Below are positions 10,688 through 22,816 of a stretch of DNA of 50,305 bases, in pieces. Within the stretch, counting starts at the first letter, position 1; each line of letters begins with the position of its first letter. Location: the NCBI GenBank assembly GCA_039545355.1, contig BCJJ01000062.1:1-50305 (forward strand). Direction: 5' to 3'. The notes below the pieces were generated by a model, which was not told where the DNA came from, searched no databases, and saw nothing but the letters and a program-made list of their open reading frames with translations. The stretch comes from Trichosporon coremiiforme (taxonomy: Eukaryota; Basidiomycota; Tremellomycetes; Trichosporonales; Trichosporonaceae). The position numbers were made by a program, and so were the translations under genes.

Positions 10688-11709
10688 GGTGGTCGACTCC
10701 TTTGTTTGGAGCTGTTACGTGGGTCGGTAGTGGGACAAGGTTGGCGGGAAGGTTACGAATCGGCCGAAATTATGACGGGAAACGAGGCAAAATCGAGCAA
10801 GTGGTGCAACGCAGAGAAAGAAGGCAATGTCAGCACAACGAAACGGGGTAAACGGTATCGGTCAAGAGGGGGGAAACGCATGTTGGAACTCCGAGCTCAT
10901 GTGAGACGTTGCCAAAGTTTGGCTAGTCGAGATTTTTTTCTCTCGGAACAGTCCCAACACGCTGAACTTTTCGGCAAGGGGGCACGGATGTCGGACTGGG
11001 GCGAACACGACGGGGACGTGGGAGGCGGTGGGGATGCTAACCTTGTGTAAGTCTACGCGCGGAGCGTTGTTGGCAGTGGGTCTGTGAAGACGTAAGGAGT
11101 AGAAGACGACGAGGGAGACTCTCCTGTCGACTTTGGCCTGGCACACTACGACCGACGTTCCCTCAGCCAGTTGCCTCCGCTGGTGGTCGTCCTTGGCTGC
11201 CCAGCGCCTGCACCACTGGAATGCCCTGCCCAGGCCCCAGGTCCAGCTGACCAATGAGACAGCCAATCCTCCGTTTGGATGCTGGCGGATTCAAACTACC
11301 AAACTCCTGTAACTCCGCTTCCTAGACCACAGAAGTGGCGCACGTCATTGAGCTGTGCGGGGGTGACACTGAGTACAACAGGGCGATCACTAGCGCACTG
11401 GTGCTGCCTTCCTCGTGGGCTAGTGGCACAGACCGCTGGTCACAATCAAATGCACCAGACAGCCTCGCTGGTTAGTCGTAGCAGCAATGTGCGTTCCTGC
11501 CTCCCGTCCCCAGTCTGTGCTCTGTATAGCTCATGCTCATGCTTGTGCGCCGCTCCGTGCTGCTCTGTAGTTCGATGCGCAGTGGTGTTTTTATGCATAG
11601 AAGTGATCCATGGTGAAGTTGTATCTAGAGAGCGGACCGCTTCTCGAGCGGTTCACGCCCGGAATAAGACCTATGAGGGTGATAAAAATGGGGTAATGAT
11701 ATAACATGC
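10688..11709. other. 1-kb gene-free stretch upstream of STM1, downstream of CPA2
   Basis: It holds the STM1 promoter and leader and, at its right end, the 3' region of the carbamoyl-phosphate synthase gene. Open frames here show no family features, and no tRNA T-arm with pairing flanks was seen. A T-run (GATTTTTTTCTC) lies at 10929-10940. Confidence 0.5.
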
Positions 11710-14700
11710 TTAGTAGTCGCTGGCGGGGCCAACAAAGTCGCGCCACGAGCCGACCTCGGAAGGCTGGAAGCCCTCCTGGTAAGGGATGGGGTTGGTGGCC
11801 TTGCCGAACTTCTTGGCGAGGGTCTCGGTGAAGAGGACGGCGAGCTTCGGGTTGTTGATGAGCGGGATACCGAAGTCGACGGCGGCACGACGCGAGGCGT
11901 AGTCCTCGTCGAGGGTAGTGGCGGCACGCGAGCGGGCCATGTTGATGACCGTCTGGATCTCGTGCTCCTCGAGGATCTCACGGAGCTTCTTCTTGTCCTT
12001 GACGGGGACAAGGATCTTCTTGATCGACAGGTACGGCTGGGCGTTGATGTGCTGCTCAACCTTGGGGTCGTAGGTGTAGAGCGAGAAGCCGAGGTCGATC
12101 AGGTTCTTGGCGACAGCGGCCATCTCGGGGCGCGAGACGTCACCGCCAAGGAGGATACCAGAGCCCTCCTTGGGGAGCTTGAAGCCGTTGACGGACATGA
12201 GGGCAGCCCAGTAGGCGTCGTAGACGTCCTTACCGAACGAGGCAACTTCACCAGTGGAGGCCATCTCGACACCGAGGAAGGGGTCGGCACCGGGGAGACG
12301 GGTCCACGAGAACTGGGGAACCTTGATGGCAACGTAGTCGCGCTTCTGGGCCATGAGGTCGACGGGCTCGGGGACATTGTGGTCCATGATGGCGGCCGAA
12401 GCGGTGTCGATGAAGTTGTGGCCGAGAACCTTGGAGACGAAGGGGAACGAACGCGAGGCACGGAGGTTGCACTCGATGACCTTGAGCTCAGCCTCCTCAC
12501 CCTCAGTAGGGGGCTTGCGGATGATCTGCATGTTGAAGGGGCCAGAGATGTCCCAAGCCTTGGCGACCTTCTCGGCGATGACCTTGAGACGGGCCATGTC
12601 CTCCTGCGAGAGCGAGAAGGGAGGGAGGACGAGGGTGGCGTCACCAGAGTGGACACCGGCGTTCTCGACGTGCTCAGAGATGGCGTGGCAGAGGAGCTTG
12701 CCCTTGTGAGCGACAGCGTCAACGTCAATCTCCTGGGCGTTGTCAATGAACTGGGTGATGACGACGGGGTGGTCAGGGGAGACGTTGGCGGCAGCCGAGA
12801 GGTTGTGCTGGAGCTGCGACTCGTCCCAGACGACGTTCATGGCAGCACCAGAAAGGACGTAAGAGGGACGGATAAGGACGGGGTATCCGACACGGTTGGC
12901 GAACTCCTTGGCGGCGTCGAGCGAGGCAGCCTCAGTCCAGGCGGGCTGGTCAACACCGATGGAGTCGAGGATCGACGAGAACTTGTGACGGTCCTCAGCG
13001 TTGTCGATCTGCTCGGGGTCGGTGCCGAGAACGTCAACGCCAGAGTTCTTCAGGCGAAGAGCAATGTTCTGGGGAAGCTGACCACCGACGGAGACGACGA
13101 CACCCTGGGCACCCTCAGCCTCGTAGATGTCCATGACACGCTCGAAGCCGAGCTCCTCGAAGTAGAGACGATCAGCCTCGTCGAAGTCGGTCGAGACGGT
13201 CTCGGGGTTGTAGTTGACCATGATGGTCTTCTTGCCCATGCCACGGATAGCACGCGAGCAGGTGACGGCGCACCAGTCGAACTCGACGGACGAACCAATA
13301 CGGTAGACACCAGAGCCGAGAACCATGGTTCCGTGCTCGTCGAACTCAACGTCGTGGGTGGTGGCGTTGTACGAGGTGTAGAGGTAGTTGGTGTAAGCGG
13401 GGAACTCGGCAGCGAGGGTGTCGATACGCTTAACGAAGGGGGTAACACCGAACGACTTGCGGAGAGCACGAACGTCACCCTCCTTCTTGCCGAGGAGCTG
13501 AGCCATGTGGAGGTCAGAGAATCCAGTCTTCTTGGCAGTCATGACGAGCTCCTTGTCGAGCTTCTCGAAGGGAGTGTTCTTGAGCTGCTTGTAGACGTTG
13601 ACAATGTTCTCGAGCTTGTAGAGGAACCACTTGTCGATCTTGGTCAGGTCGTGCAGGTAGTCGACGGTGTAGTCGAGGTTGAGCATCGCGTGGGCGATGG
13701 CGAAGAGACGGCGGTCGTTGTTGTTGGTCAGAGCAGTGACCATGTCCTCGGGCTTCCAGTAGGCCTCGAATCCGGCAAAGTTGGGGTCAACCTGGCGGAT
13801 AGCCTTCTGGAGAGACTCCTCGAAGGTACGGCCGATAGCCATAACCTCTCCGACGGACTTCATGGCGGAACCGACGTTACGCTCAACGTGCTGGAACTTG
13901 GCAAGGTCCCACTTGGGGATCTTGGTGACAATGTAGTCGAGCGAGGGCTCGAAACAAGCGGTGGTCGACTTGGTGACGGCGTTGGGGAGCTCGGGAAGGG
14001 TGTGGCCGAGAGCGATCTTGGCAGCGGTGTAAGCCAGGGGGTAACCAGTGGCCTTGGAGGCAAGAGCCGACGAACGCGAGAGACGGGCGTTCATCTCAAT
14101 GACACGGTAGTCACGGCTGACGGGGTCAAGAGCGTACTGGACGTTGCACTCTCCGACGACACCGACGTGACGAACGATCTTGATGGCGGCCGAACGGAGC
14201 ATGTGGTACTCGTCATCGGTAAGGGTCTGCGAGGGAGCAACGACGATAGAGTCACCGGTGTGAGTGCCGAGGGGGTCGAAGTTCTCCATGTTGCAGCAGA
14301 TAATGGTGTTGTCGGCGGCGTCACGAACGACCTCGTACTCGACCTCCTTCCATCCCTTGAGCGACTTCTCAATCAGAACCTGAGGGGAAAGCGAGAGAGA
14401 CTTGGCAGCAAGGTTACGGAGCTCCTCCTCGTTGTGGGCGAAACCGGAACCGAGACCACCAAGGGAGAAGGCGGAACGGAGAATGATGGGGTAGCCAATG
14501 GCAGCGGCGGCGTCAAGAGCGTCCTGGATAGTGGAGACGGCAGTCGACTGGGCAGCGGGGATGTCAATCTCGTTAAGAGCCTGGACGAAGAGGTCACGGT
14601 CCTCCGAAACCTCGAGGGTACGGATGGGGGTACCGAGAACCTGGACACCGAGACGCTCAAGGACACCCATCTTGTCGAGCTGGATACCGACGTTCAGGGC

Positions 14701-15244
14701 GGACTGTCCACCGAAGGTGAGGAGGATACCATCGGGGCGCTCCTTCTCGAGGACGTAAGCGACGTAGTCGGCAGTAACAGGGAGGAAGTAGATCTCGCTG
14801 GCAAGGTGGTGCGAGGTCTGGATGGTGGCGATGTTGGGGTTGATGAGAATGGTCTCAACGTTGCTCTCACGGAGCGCCTTGATAGCCTGCGAACCTGAGG
14901 AATGTCAGCGATGCGCCCCGTCGCATCTCGGCTAGGAGCCAGGAAGGCTTACCAGAGTAGTCGAACTCTCCGGCCTGACCGATGGAGAGACCACCGGAAC
15001 CGACAACGAGGACCTTCTTCACGTCGGGCTTCTCCAGCTTGGGGAGAACCTTGGCGGATATCCGGCGGGCAAGCTCGGAAGGCGAGTTGAGGGTCGGCTG
15101 GCCGTCAACCTGGTGGTACGAGCCGACGGCAGGGGCGGCGACGGCGTAGCCACGACGAGCACCTCCAAAGGCCACGCGGGTGGAGTTAGGGACCGAGCGG
15201 CGAGCGGCGGCGGCTCGCGAGGCGAGGGAGAAGGAGCGGAGCAT
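11710..15244 (-). CDS. CPA2: Carbamoyl-phosphate synthase, arginine-specific, large chain (mitochondrial)
   Basis: Exons 14953-15244 and 11710-14894, with a 58-nt intron, give 1158 residues. An Arg/Ala/Ser-rich start ([18 protein letters not shown]) with no acids in its first 20 residues is a mitochondrial presequence. The first synthetase half begins [20 protein letters not shown] and runs into [10 protein letters not shown] across the splice; the second half begins near [14 protein letters not shown] and continues [20 protein letters not shown]. Both ATP-grasp halves show the [13 protein letters not shown] / [18 protein letters not shown] motifs, and a C-terminal MGS-like domain ends near [20 protein letters not shown]. 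It makes carbamoyl phosphate from bicarbonate, ATP and ammonia supplied by the small (glutaminase) subunit, for ornithine carbamoylation. The stand-alone large chain marks the arginine, not pyrimidine, enzyme. Codon use is strongly biased, leaving a 978-codon open frame on the opposite strand that I regard as a shadow. Confidence 0.95.
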
Positions 15245-16003
15245 GTTGAAGATAAGGAGTCGAAAAGGTCTTCAGACGCGTTTCCGACTTTTTTTCGTAA
15301 TTTTTTCGGTGCAGGTCTCAAGGAAGGCTCTTGTCGATCAGAGAGACGAGCAAGAGGACCTGAGAACCGGTGGCTCGAACTACCGGGGTTCAAGAAGGAC
15401 TATGCCCGCGAAGGGGAGTTGACTGGTAGCCGTGGGAGGTGGTGAGGTGGTGTTGTGTAAATTGTTGGGCGGGCGTTGCGATATGTCCGGACAAAAAGAG
15501 CAGCAGCAGCCGCAGAAAACGGGGTGTCACGTGACGGATGGACGTCTCGCACTTCATCGGCCGGGGGAGGTGACTAACTCGATTTTTGCTTCAGGGCCCA
15601 AAAAGAGCGGCCAGGGACGGGACGCGAGCAGCTGGGGAGTGCTCTCGACGTATGCATTGGCTGCTAGACCCCGAGATCTCACGATCTCCTGCGTTAGTGC
15701 ATTTGGGACGCAGGATCCAGAGCCCGGCCGGCCGGAAACGCTCGGTGGCTCAAGGTGTTCGAGTCAACATTTTGCCTCGCGTGCGCGGTAGTAAATCCGT
15801 TTACGGGGCACTCCTGACTCACACAACCGGCCACAGCTTGCACTCATAAGGCGATCGGCTGACTCGATGACCGGGTGGCGTGCTTAGGGTGCACAATACA
15901 GGACAGGATTATATCAATTCTTCTCCATAAATCCTACAGCCATACAGCCCTACAGGTGCCTACGTAGTGGTACAAAAAATCTTCAACACATGGTGATGGT
16001 ACT
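15245..16003. other. Gene-free stretch: CPA2 promoter and DBP9 3' end
   Basis: This 759-bp stretch carries the CPA2 promoter on its left side and the DBP9 3' region on its right. It has a T-rich run beside the CPA2 start (near 15290-15308) and the palindrome TCACGTGA at 15537-15544. No gene is seen. Confidence 0.5.
15537..15544. promoter_or_regulatory. TCACGTGA palindrome upstream of CPA2
   Basis: An E-box core CACGTG inside the longer palindrome GTCACGTGAC, about 290 bp upstream of the CPA2 ATG. Such sites bind bHLH factors of the Cbf1/Tye7/Pho4 type in fungi; binding here is inferred. Confidence 0.4.
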
Positions 16004-18052
16004 CTATGACTTGAACTTCAGCGGATCAACCTTGCGCCCCTTGCCCCCTCGGGCCCCGCCACGCCCACGACCGCCTCGACCGCGTCCTCGGCCCCCGCCC
16101 CGCTTCGCGAATCCAATGTGCTGTCCGTCGGTGACATCACCTGATCCGGACGGCAGCGCCGCAATCTTAGGCATGAGATATCCGGGGACGTGCTTAAGAT
16201 GGCTGGAAGTACGCCCAGGGTGCAGCGGGGCATCGTGGCGCAGGTACGCGAGGTCGAGAGGGTTCGCGGCGAAGTGCTGCTTGAGCTTCTCGCTGTTGAG
16301 CAGCTCTCGTCGGACCTCCTCACGACGGGCGTCGGAAACACGCTTGGACGTGACAGCCCTGAGAGCGTCCTCCATACGGTAGCGGAAGCCCTCGATCTCT
16401 CCTCGGCGTCCTCCCCAGTCCCACTCCTTGATCTCACCACCTCCCTCGGCCTTGACCTTTGACTTGACTCGCTCAAAGACCTGCTCATCGCGCTCGGCCG
16501 TCTTGATGGAGACACTCTTGTCCTTGCCCCACTGCTCCTTAGGAACAACAAAAGAGAGCGCCAGACCGGAATGTCCGGCACGGGCTGTACGTCCAACGCG
16601 GTGGAGGTAGGCAGTAGTGGTCGTGGGAAGGTCAAAGTTGATGACGGAAGAGGCAGACGTGAAGTCGATACCGCGAGCCATGGAGCCGGCGCTACGCTTC
16701 TTCTTTTTGCCGGGCGCTCCGGGAGCAGGCGACGACGCACGGCGCTTGGAAGGACCAGCCTCCGCGTTCTTCTCGTCCTCCTCCTCGGCATCCTCCTCAG
16801 CGACGCTCTCCTCTTCCTCGTCCTCCGGCTCCTCATCGGCGAGGGAAGCCTCATCTGTCGCAATGACCACCTGGTAGACGCCACGGTTGAACTCCTCAAC
16901 TACGTGGTACCTCGAGGCGAGAGGCAGCTCAGAGTTGACAACGCAACACTTGATGCCGAACTGCTCGAGGAACAAGCGGACGCGGTATCCACGCTCAATG
17001 TCGTTGACGAAGATGATAGATTTGCCCTTGATGAGCTTGAGCTTGAGCAGGACGAAAAGCAGCAGGAACTTGTCACGCTCAGAAGAGAAGGTGAAGTGCT
17101 GCGTGAGAAGCGACGAGGCAGTGGCCGGCTCCGACAGCGTGAGGATCGCTGGGTTCCTGAGCACAAGTCCCTTGACGCCTTCGACGTCTTCGCTGAGGGT
17201 GGCACTCATCAGGCAGCCCTGGACTCCGAGCTTCGGGACGAAGCCCATCGCGGGGTCCATGATACGGGTGAGATCATCCTTGTGACCGTAAGAGAGCAGC
17301 AGATCGGCCTCATCAATGGCAAGGAAGGCAAGGTGAGCAAGGTTGACCGATTTGGATTGCAGGAGAGCCAGGAGCTTGGTTGGCGTGGTAACAACAATGT
17401 CGGGGTTGTCGTTCAGAAGGATCCTAGCGGTCAGCGTCTCATCTCAAGAGCAAAGGAGTATTGTTGTGGTTTCAGAAGGAAGGCAACGGAGGTGTCCACA
17501 TGGTTTTGCGCTCTCGGACAGTCCCCGTAGGGTTTACATCCGAAAAATGCTTCATCATCAAAGAGGGGGAAGGAACATGACTCACTTCTGAACGTTGGTG
17601 GCACCCGAGGCAACGTTGACGGCGGAGACGAGGCCCTCGCAGTAGGTCGAGATAGACTTGACGAAGTTGGTCACCTGCATGGCCAGCTCGCGGGTAGGAA
17701 CGAGAATCACTGCGCGAGTGACCTGGTAGTCTGACTCTGCCGGCGACGTCGCACCCTTCAGCTCAAGCACACGCTGGACAGCGGGAACAACGTAAGCGGC
17801 CGTCTTGCCGCTTCCCGTGCGGGCACGCGCCAGAACATCCTTGCCCTCAAGAAGAAGAGGAATGGCCTTGGCCTGCACAAGAGTAGGGTTCGCAAATTTG
17901 AGGTCCGCGAGAGCGCGCAGAATCCTCGCGTCCAGCAACGTGCTGAACGGGGGAGAAGCAAAGGTCAGCTCGGAACTGCGATGTCAGCAAAGGGTGTAAG
18001 GAAACAACAAGTAAACTCACTCGAGCAGCGCATCAGAGACGTTTGGAGCCAT
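16004..18052 (-). CDS. DBP9: DEAD-box RNA helicase, DBP9/DDX56 type
   Basis: Exons 18021-18052, 17586-17975 and 16004-17423 give 613 residues; the introns are 45 and 162 nt. Helicase motifs appear in order: a Q-motif region (FANPTLVQAKAIPLLLEGKD), Walker A ARTGSGKTAAY, VPTRELAMQV, TPTKLL, DEAD in FLAIDEADLLLS, SAT in CLMSATLSED, IIFVND, and YLHRVGRTARAG. DBP9/DDX56 members carry an insertion before the GIDF motif. Here it is an acidic-basic linker of about 60 residues (EEPEDEEEESVAEEDAEEED then a Lys/Arg stretch) just before ARGIDF, which supports the subfamily. The C-terminus is Arg/Gly-rich (RGGGRGRGRGGRGRGG). The yeast protein is nucleolar and needed for 60S assembly. It is divergent from the APD1-like gene over 290 bp. 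Confidence 0.88.
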
Positions 18053-18182
18053 TCTGACAGAGCCCCTTGCAGTGTGATGGGGTTGACAGATGCGAAGTAA
18101 CGAGACGCTTACAAACTGTAAACAGGTGCGAGCTATGAGCGCTCAGAAATTTATTCCGCGAGCGTCATTGCTTGGCTGAGCG

Positions 18183-18190
18183 TCACGTGA
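18183..18190. promoter_or_regulatory. TCACGTGA palindrome in the DBP9/APD1 divergent promoter
   Basis: An E-box palindrome between two genes read away from each other, 131 bp from the DBP9 ATG and 153 bp from the APD1-like ATG. It could serve either or both. A TATA-like AATTATAAG lies at 18285-18293, about 55 bp before the APD1-like ATG. Confidence 0.4.
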
Positions 18191-18342
18191 TTTGCATTTA
18201 CAGGACGGTCGCTTCCGTCGGCACCGTGCCGGCAGAACACGGCTGGGGCCCTATCCTCGGTGGGTCGGTCTTCCAGTGCAGACTAATTATAAGACGCCGC
18301 TCCCGACTTTCGGAGGTGATCTGCATCATCCAAACCACCAAA

Positions 18343-19868
18343 ATGTTCAAGGCCATCAGCTCGGCGGTCTCGTCGGTCGTCCACAGCCGTGCGGCGAGCC
18401 CAATGCAGCCGGACCACAACACTCCTGGGCGTTACAAGGAGTATTGTGGCATTGCGGATGCTCTGAAGGGCGATGACGTTCCTGTCTCTTCCGCAGACTG
18501 CGCAGCGTGCAAGGCTCCCTGCGCTCCCACCGAGACCAACGGGGCCGGTACCGTCGCCGAGGCAGGCAACGCGTGGAGCGGCAAGACGTATGAGGAGTAT
18601 GTCGACGACAAGTATGGAGACCTGGGAACACTACCGGCCGCGATCGACACCGACTGGGACTCAGATCTTGCCGGATCAGGTGGCCCCAACGTTGCTCGTG
18701 TTGTCGTCATCTCGACGGGGAAGAGCAATTGGGTTCGCGACCACACGGTGAGTGGCTGTTAGGTGACACCGCTGATGTTCTAGGACGAGGAAGATGGTCT
18801 CGCTTATCAGATAAACAAATACATGTCAACGTTACCGACTTCCAAGGGCGCCAAGTCTAAGGACGGTAACCCCCTGAAGCCCTCGACCTACATCAAACCG
18901 TCAGAATTCCCGCCCCCGTCCCAACCTCTGACCGAACCGATCAAGACCCAGCCTGCGCTGTACTCGTCATCTCTCGTGTCACAGTCTGACGATTGCAAGG
19001 ACCAGACCGTGCTTGTCTTCCCTGACTGGAAGGTTGTCAGTGACATAGAAAACTCGCGGGAGGGGGCCAAAGCTCTGTTCGATACCGAGCTTGGTAGCAC
19101 TGTGGGACGAGCAGGTTTGACGCTCGGCAACGGTGGGGGCAGCGACGGAGTCTTCCGCAAGAGGTCGCACGTCATGCCGTACCGCGCCATCGTTCTTCTT
19201 TGTGAGTCATGAGTTTCACCGGGTTCGAAAAAAATGAGCCTAGTCCCGGCATTATCCGACCCAAACAAGGCTGACGTTCAGGTTCCCACAAGACGCGTGA
19301 CAAGCGCTGCGGTATTGCCGCGCCACTTCTGCGTTCCGCCCTGATTACCTGTCTGGAAAAGAATGGGGTCGCGGTTGACGAGTCGGGAGCCTCGCTCGCA
19401 ACGCCAGATGGGCCTGCTCTCGAGGAGCTCGACGGCACAGACGCCGAACGCGAGGCAGCTGTAGGCAAGGCCATTGCTCAGATTGAGGGTGTGAAGGGAG
19501 GCAGGGGAGGCCAGGTGGGAATTTTCAACATCAACCATCTCGGAGGTCACCGGTACGTTATCTGATTAGGGCTAGCCCCACCTCCATGCGCAGCAGTGCT
19601 GACCCCCTAGGTACGCCGGCGTCATGCTTGTAAGTCCCCGCCAGTGCTCGAGCGAATTCCCCGCTAGCATGCAATACGGAACACTCACTGACTACAGATC
19701 CTTTTCCCCTCGGGAGCTTACCTTTCGTACGGTCGTGTTTCGCCCCTCGAGATCCCGCGCGTGGTCGAGGAGACCATCATGCAGGGAAAGATTGTTCCGG
19801 GTCTGATTCGTAGCGGAAGTGGCGTGACGCGTTCTGGATGTCCGGAGAACGGCTTCCTGTCGTGGTAG
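18343..19868 (+). CDS. APD1-like sucrase/ferredoxin-domain protein
   Basis: Exons 18343-18747, 18784-19201, 19282-19552, 19611-19629 and 19698-19868 give 427 residues; exon 4 is only 19 nt. The C-terminal thioredoxin-like ferredoxin domain has both ligand motifs of the Apd1/Aim32 family: C-x8-C (CSHKTRDKRC, around 275) and H-x-G-G-H (NHLGGHRYAG, around 365), then LFPSGAYLSYGRVSP. In yeast Apd1 these two Cys and two His bind a [2Fe-2S] cluster. The N-terminal half has the conserved DCAACKAPC pattern and ends with a proline-rich linker (PSEFPPPSQPLTEP). No mitochondrial presequence is obvious, which favours the cytosolic Apd1 branch over Aim32. Yeast Apd1 is linked to actin patch distribution and redox-drug sensitivity; the reaction is unknown. 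Confidence 0.82.
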
Positions 19869-20279
19869 AGTTACATGCATAGACTGTAAGCTCGATAGCT
19901 TGATGGACTGCAAGAGCCACCAGGCGATGAGGGACGTTGAAACGGTTGGGAGACGATCAGCGTTCAGCCTGGCTGAGTCATAGCACAGTCGCGTCACTCA
20001 CACTGCCAACTGCCGCGCGGAGTCGATCGCACCTCCACCTTCCTTCCTTTCGCTGTTACATCAGCGGGCGGTCATCTTGCAACCCACACCTGTTATCGCT
20101 TGTCCGCATCAACACGGCACCGCTTCTCGTTACCACAACATCCGCATCATCCCGGCAACATTCACTGCATAACGCAATTCACAATTTCGAAATTCCTCTG
20201 AACCCCTGTTGACGGCTCGAAGCGCTCTGGCCCGGCGCACAGATCCAAACCTGGGTTCTCCACTCGATACCCCTCATCC
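19869..20279. other. Intergenic, APD1-like to ULA1
   Basis: This 411-bp stretch holds the 3' end of the APD1-like gene and the ULA1 promoter and leader. The right half is rich in C and T, as in other leaders here. I see no gene. Confidence 0.5.
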
Positions 20280-22416
20280 ATGCCTGTTGCGGACCACGAT
20301 CCTCCCTCGTCCCCACTCTCGCGACCCGTGAAACTTGCCAAGATGGAAGACTCCATTGACATATCTGAGGCGACTACTGCACTAGCTGCACCTTCCTCGG
20401 TGACGTCCTCTCGTGCGACCCCCGTGCCTTCGTGCGTTCAGTCATGTAGGAATCCCACTGACGTGTAGGAGCCGCCCGGATGCAAAGGCGCGTCGCTACG
20501 ACAGACAGCTGCGGTGAGTCATCATGCTGTCCCAGACATTCCTTTGGTGCGCCAGCTCACACCTCAGTCTTTGGGCGTCAGCCGGCCAACGATCGCTCGA
20601 ATCCGCGCATATCCTTTTGGTCGGACACGACGCCTCCGGCTGTCAGACTTTGAAGAACCTCGTCCTTCCTGGTTAGTAGAACAGTCTCAAGACAGTTGCT
20701 AATGATCAGGCATCAAGCACTTCACCATCCTTTCCGACGCCACGACGACTGCCGCCGAAGTGGGCACAAACTTCTTCCTAGAGTCTTCGTCCATTGGCAA
20801 GCCCATTGCGCAGGAGGAGGTTCGCCACCTGTGCGAGCTCAACCCGGCTGTCACCGGCGAGGCCAAGATTGCTGTGAGCTCTTGTCACAGGCTAACACTG
20901 ACTTTAGGACGCGTCTGAACTGCTGAAGACAGACCCGAGCTTCTTCACTGCCAACACTCTCATTATCACCTCCAACGTGTCCCCACAGGTGGAGGATGCC
21001 ATCGCTGAGCTCCTTTGGAACAGTGAGTGATCCACAGTGCTTTGCTGACCTTAGCCTCCAGTAACGTCGGCGAGCCAGACATTCCCCTCGTCTCCCTTCG
21101 CTCGTCAGGTCTAACGGGCCGTCTCCAGATCCAGCTGCGCGAGCATTGCGGTAAGTTGTAAGTCAGGAGTTGACTGACCATCAGTGGTGGACTCGCACCC
21201 GGACACCACCCATACCCTCCGCATCGACCAGCCCTTCCCCTCGCTTTTGACGTACTCTCGTGATCTCAACTTTGACGACATGGATTCCATGGAACACTCC
21301 CATGCCCCTTGGGTCGTGCTGCTTGTTCGGGCGGCGACGATCTGGAGGGAATCTGTGAGTTACGTTCCGCAACGGTTCGCTGACCTCAGCACGATGGAAA
21401 GCTTCCCAGCTCGAAGGAGGAGAAGGACGAGTTCAAGAAGCTCATTCAGAGCTGGCGCCGCAAAGGCGATGAGGAGAACTTTGATGAGGCACTCGCTCAG
21501 GCGTACCGCGTTTGGACGCCTTCGGTGGTGCCGTATGACATTGCTGAGCTTCTCAAGGACCCGGCGACTGTTAATGTCTCGAGTAACGTGAGTGATGCGT
21601 CCATGCCAGTTACTAACCTGCAGTCCAAGAACCTCCACCTCCTCCTGCACACGCTGAGCAAGTATCTCGAGGCTGCTCCTCACTTGCCGCCAGTAACACC
21701 CACGCTCCCCGACATGCACTCGTCCACCAAGTCCTACGTCACAGTACAAAACCTCTACAAGCAACAGCACCTGCATGACTTGGCGCGCTTCTCCGAGCTG
21801 CTGGGAGAAGTTCTGGAGAGCATTGGTTTGCCGCACGACGCCATTCCTCTCAGTGAGGTGGAGTCGTTTGCCAAGAACGTCGGGGGGGTTGCGATCATCA
21901 AGGGCACGCCGTTGAAGGAGGCGAAGACTTACGAGGGTGCCATGAAGGATCTCATCAGTGAGTCTGTCGGTTCGAAGCCTGCTGACCGTTAGCCGAGGAC
22001 TTTGGACCTGATTCCGAGCCTCAGCTCAGCATTTGCATCATCCTCGCCATTCTTGCAAGCGAGGAGTTCTACAAGCTCTTCGGACGTTGGCCGGGACAGG
22101 AGAAGGGCGACCCTGCGTCGGACGTCGCCGAAGTGGAGCGTTTGGCGACCAAGGCAATCGGCACAGTTCACTGCAACGCCGAAGAGGTCCATGAGCCTCT
22201 TTACCAGGCCATTGAGGAAGTGTAAGTGTATTGCATGCTTGTTTCGCTGACGGCAGTGTTCGAGGTGGCTTCCTTACCCCTCCGACTACCGCCGCCTTCT
22301 TCGGTGGACTCGCCGGCCAGGAGGTCATCAAGCTGGTCACCAACCAGTACATCCCCCTCGACAACACTGCCTCGATTGACCTCGTCAAGAGCGCCATCGA
22401 CAAGTTCAAGTTGTAG
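20280..22416 (+). CDS. ULA1: NEDD8-activating enzyme E1 regulatory subunit (ULA1/NAE1)
   Basis: Eleven exons: 20280-20431, 20469-20513, 20568-20671, 20710-20873, 20908-21022, 21055-21150, 21185-21354, 21390-21587, 21624-21957, 21993-22221 and 22257-22416. They give 588 residues. Ten introns of 32-54 nt make it the most fragmented gene here. The ThiF/E1 signature RRYDRQLRLWASAGQ opens the domain after a Pro/Ser-rich leader of about 50 residues. ILLVGHDASGCQTLKNLVLPG is the Rossmann stretch with the nucleotide-loop glycines altered, as in the non-catalytic APPBP1 side. The C-terminus (GGFLTPPTTAAFFGGLAGQEVIKLVTNQY) is the usual E1 closing helix. With Uba3 it adenylates and thioesterifies NEDD8/Rub1 for cullin modification. 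A second in-frame ATG at 20343 could be the true start. Intron 21588-21623 (36 nt) is in frame and stop-free. Confidence 0.92.
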
Positions 22417-22816
22417 ATATATTAGCATGTATAAAGTCATTGCAGCCCATGCTGCCAACGGAGAACTGGTTCGATGACCACGAACATCGCCACAGCCGTG
22501 CAAGCTTGGGAGGCCATTGTAGGGTATGCCACGTCATTTCGTATCAAGGAACCGCTCTCGGGCCGGCTCGTTGCCTTTTTCGAGTCGGGCGGAGGTCATC
22601 GTGATGAGATGCCAACACCCAAACCCCTTGTCCATTGCACGAGCTCGCGCGTGCAGCAGACTTGTTATCAAAATATTCGCGACGCTCTCTCTTCGACGCG
22701 CCGCTTTTTTCTATAATCACCACTCTTCCGTGCTCTGCACCAAAACCGTCTCTCAGACCCGGTTCCTCCAGACAACTTCAGCAACTTTCGCCAAAAAGCA
22801 ACAACAAAAGTCCAAG
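22417..22816 (+). other. Intergenic: ULA1 3' end and leucyl-tRNA synthetase promoter
   Basis: This 400-bp stretch includes a TATA-like TATAAT at 22712-22717, about 105 bp upstream of the synthetase ATG, followed by a C/A-rich leader ending AACAAAAGTCCAAG before the ATG. The TATA call is by sequence only. Confidence 0.45.

Noticed and set aside
11962..14898. 978-codon plus-strand frame opposite CPA2 as a gene
   Set aside because: Its protein is a Val/Asp/Glu/Leu/Gly-rich string without domains and mirrors the codon bias of CPA2 on the other strand.
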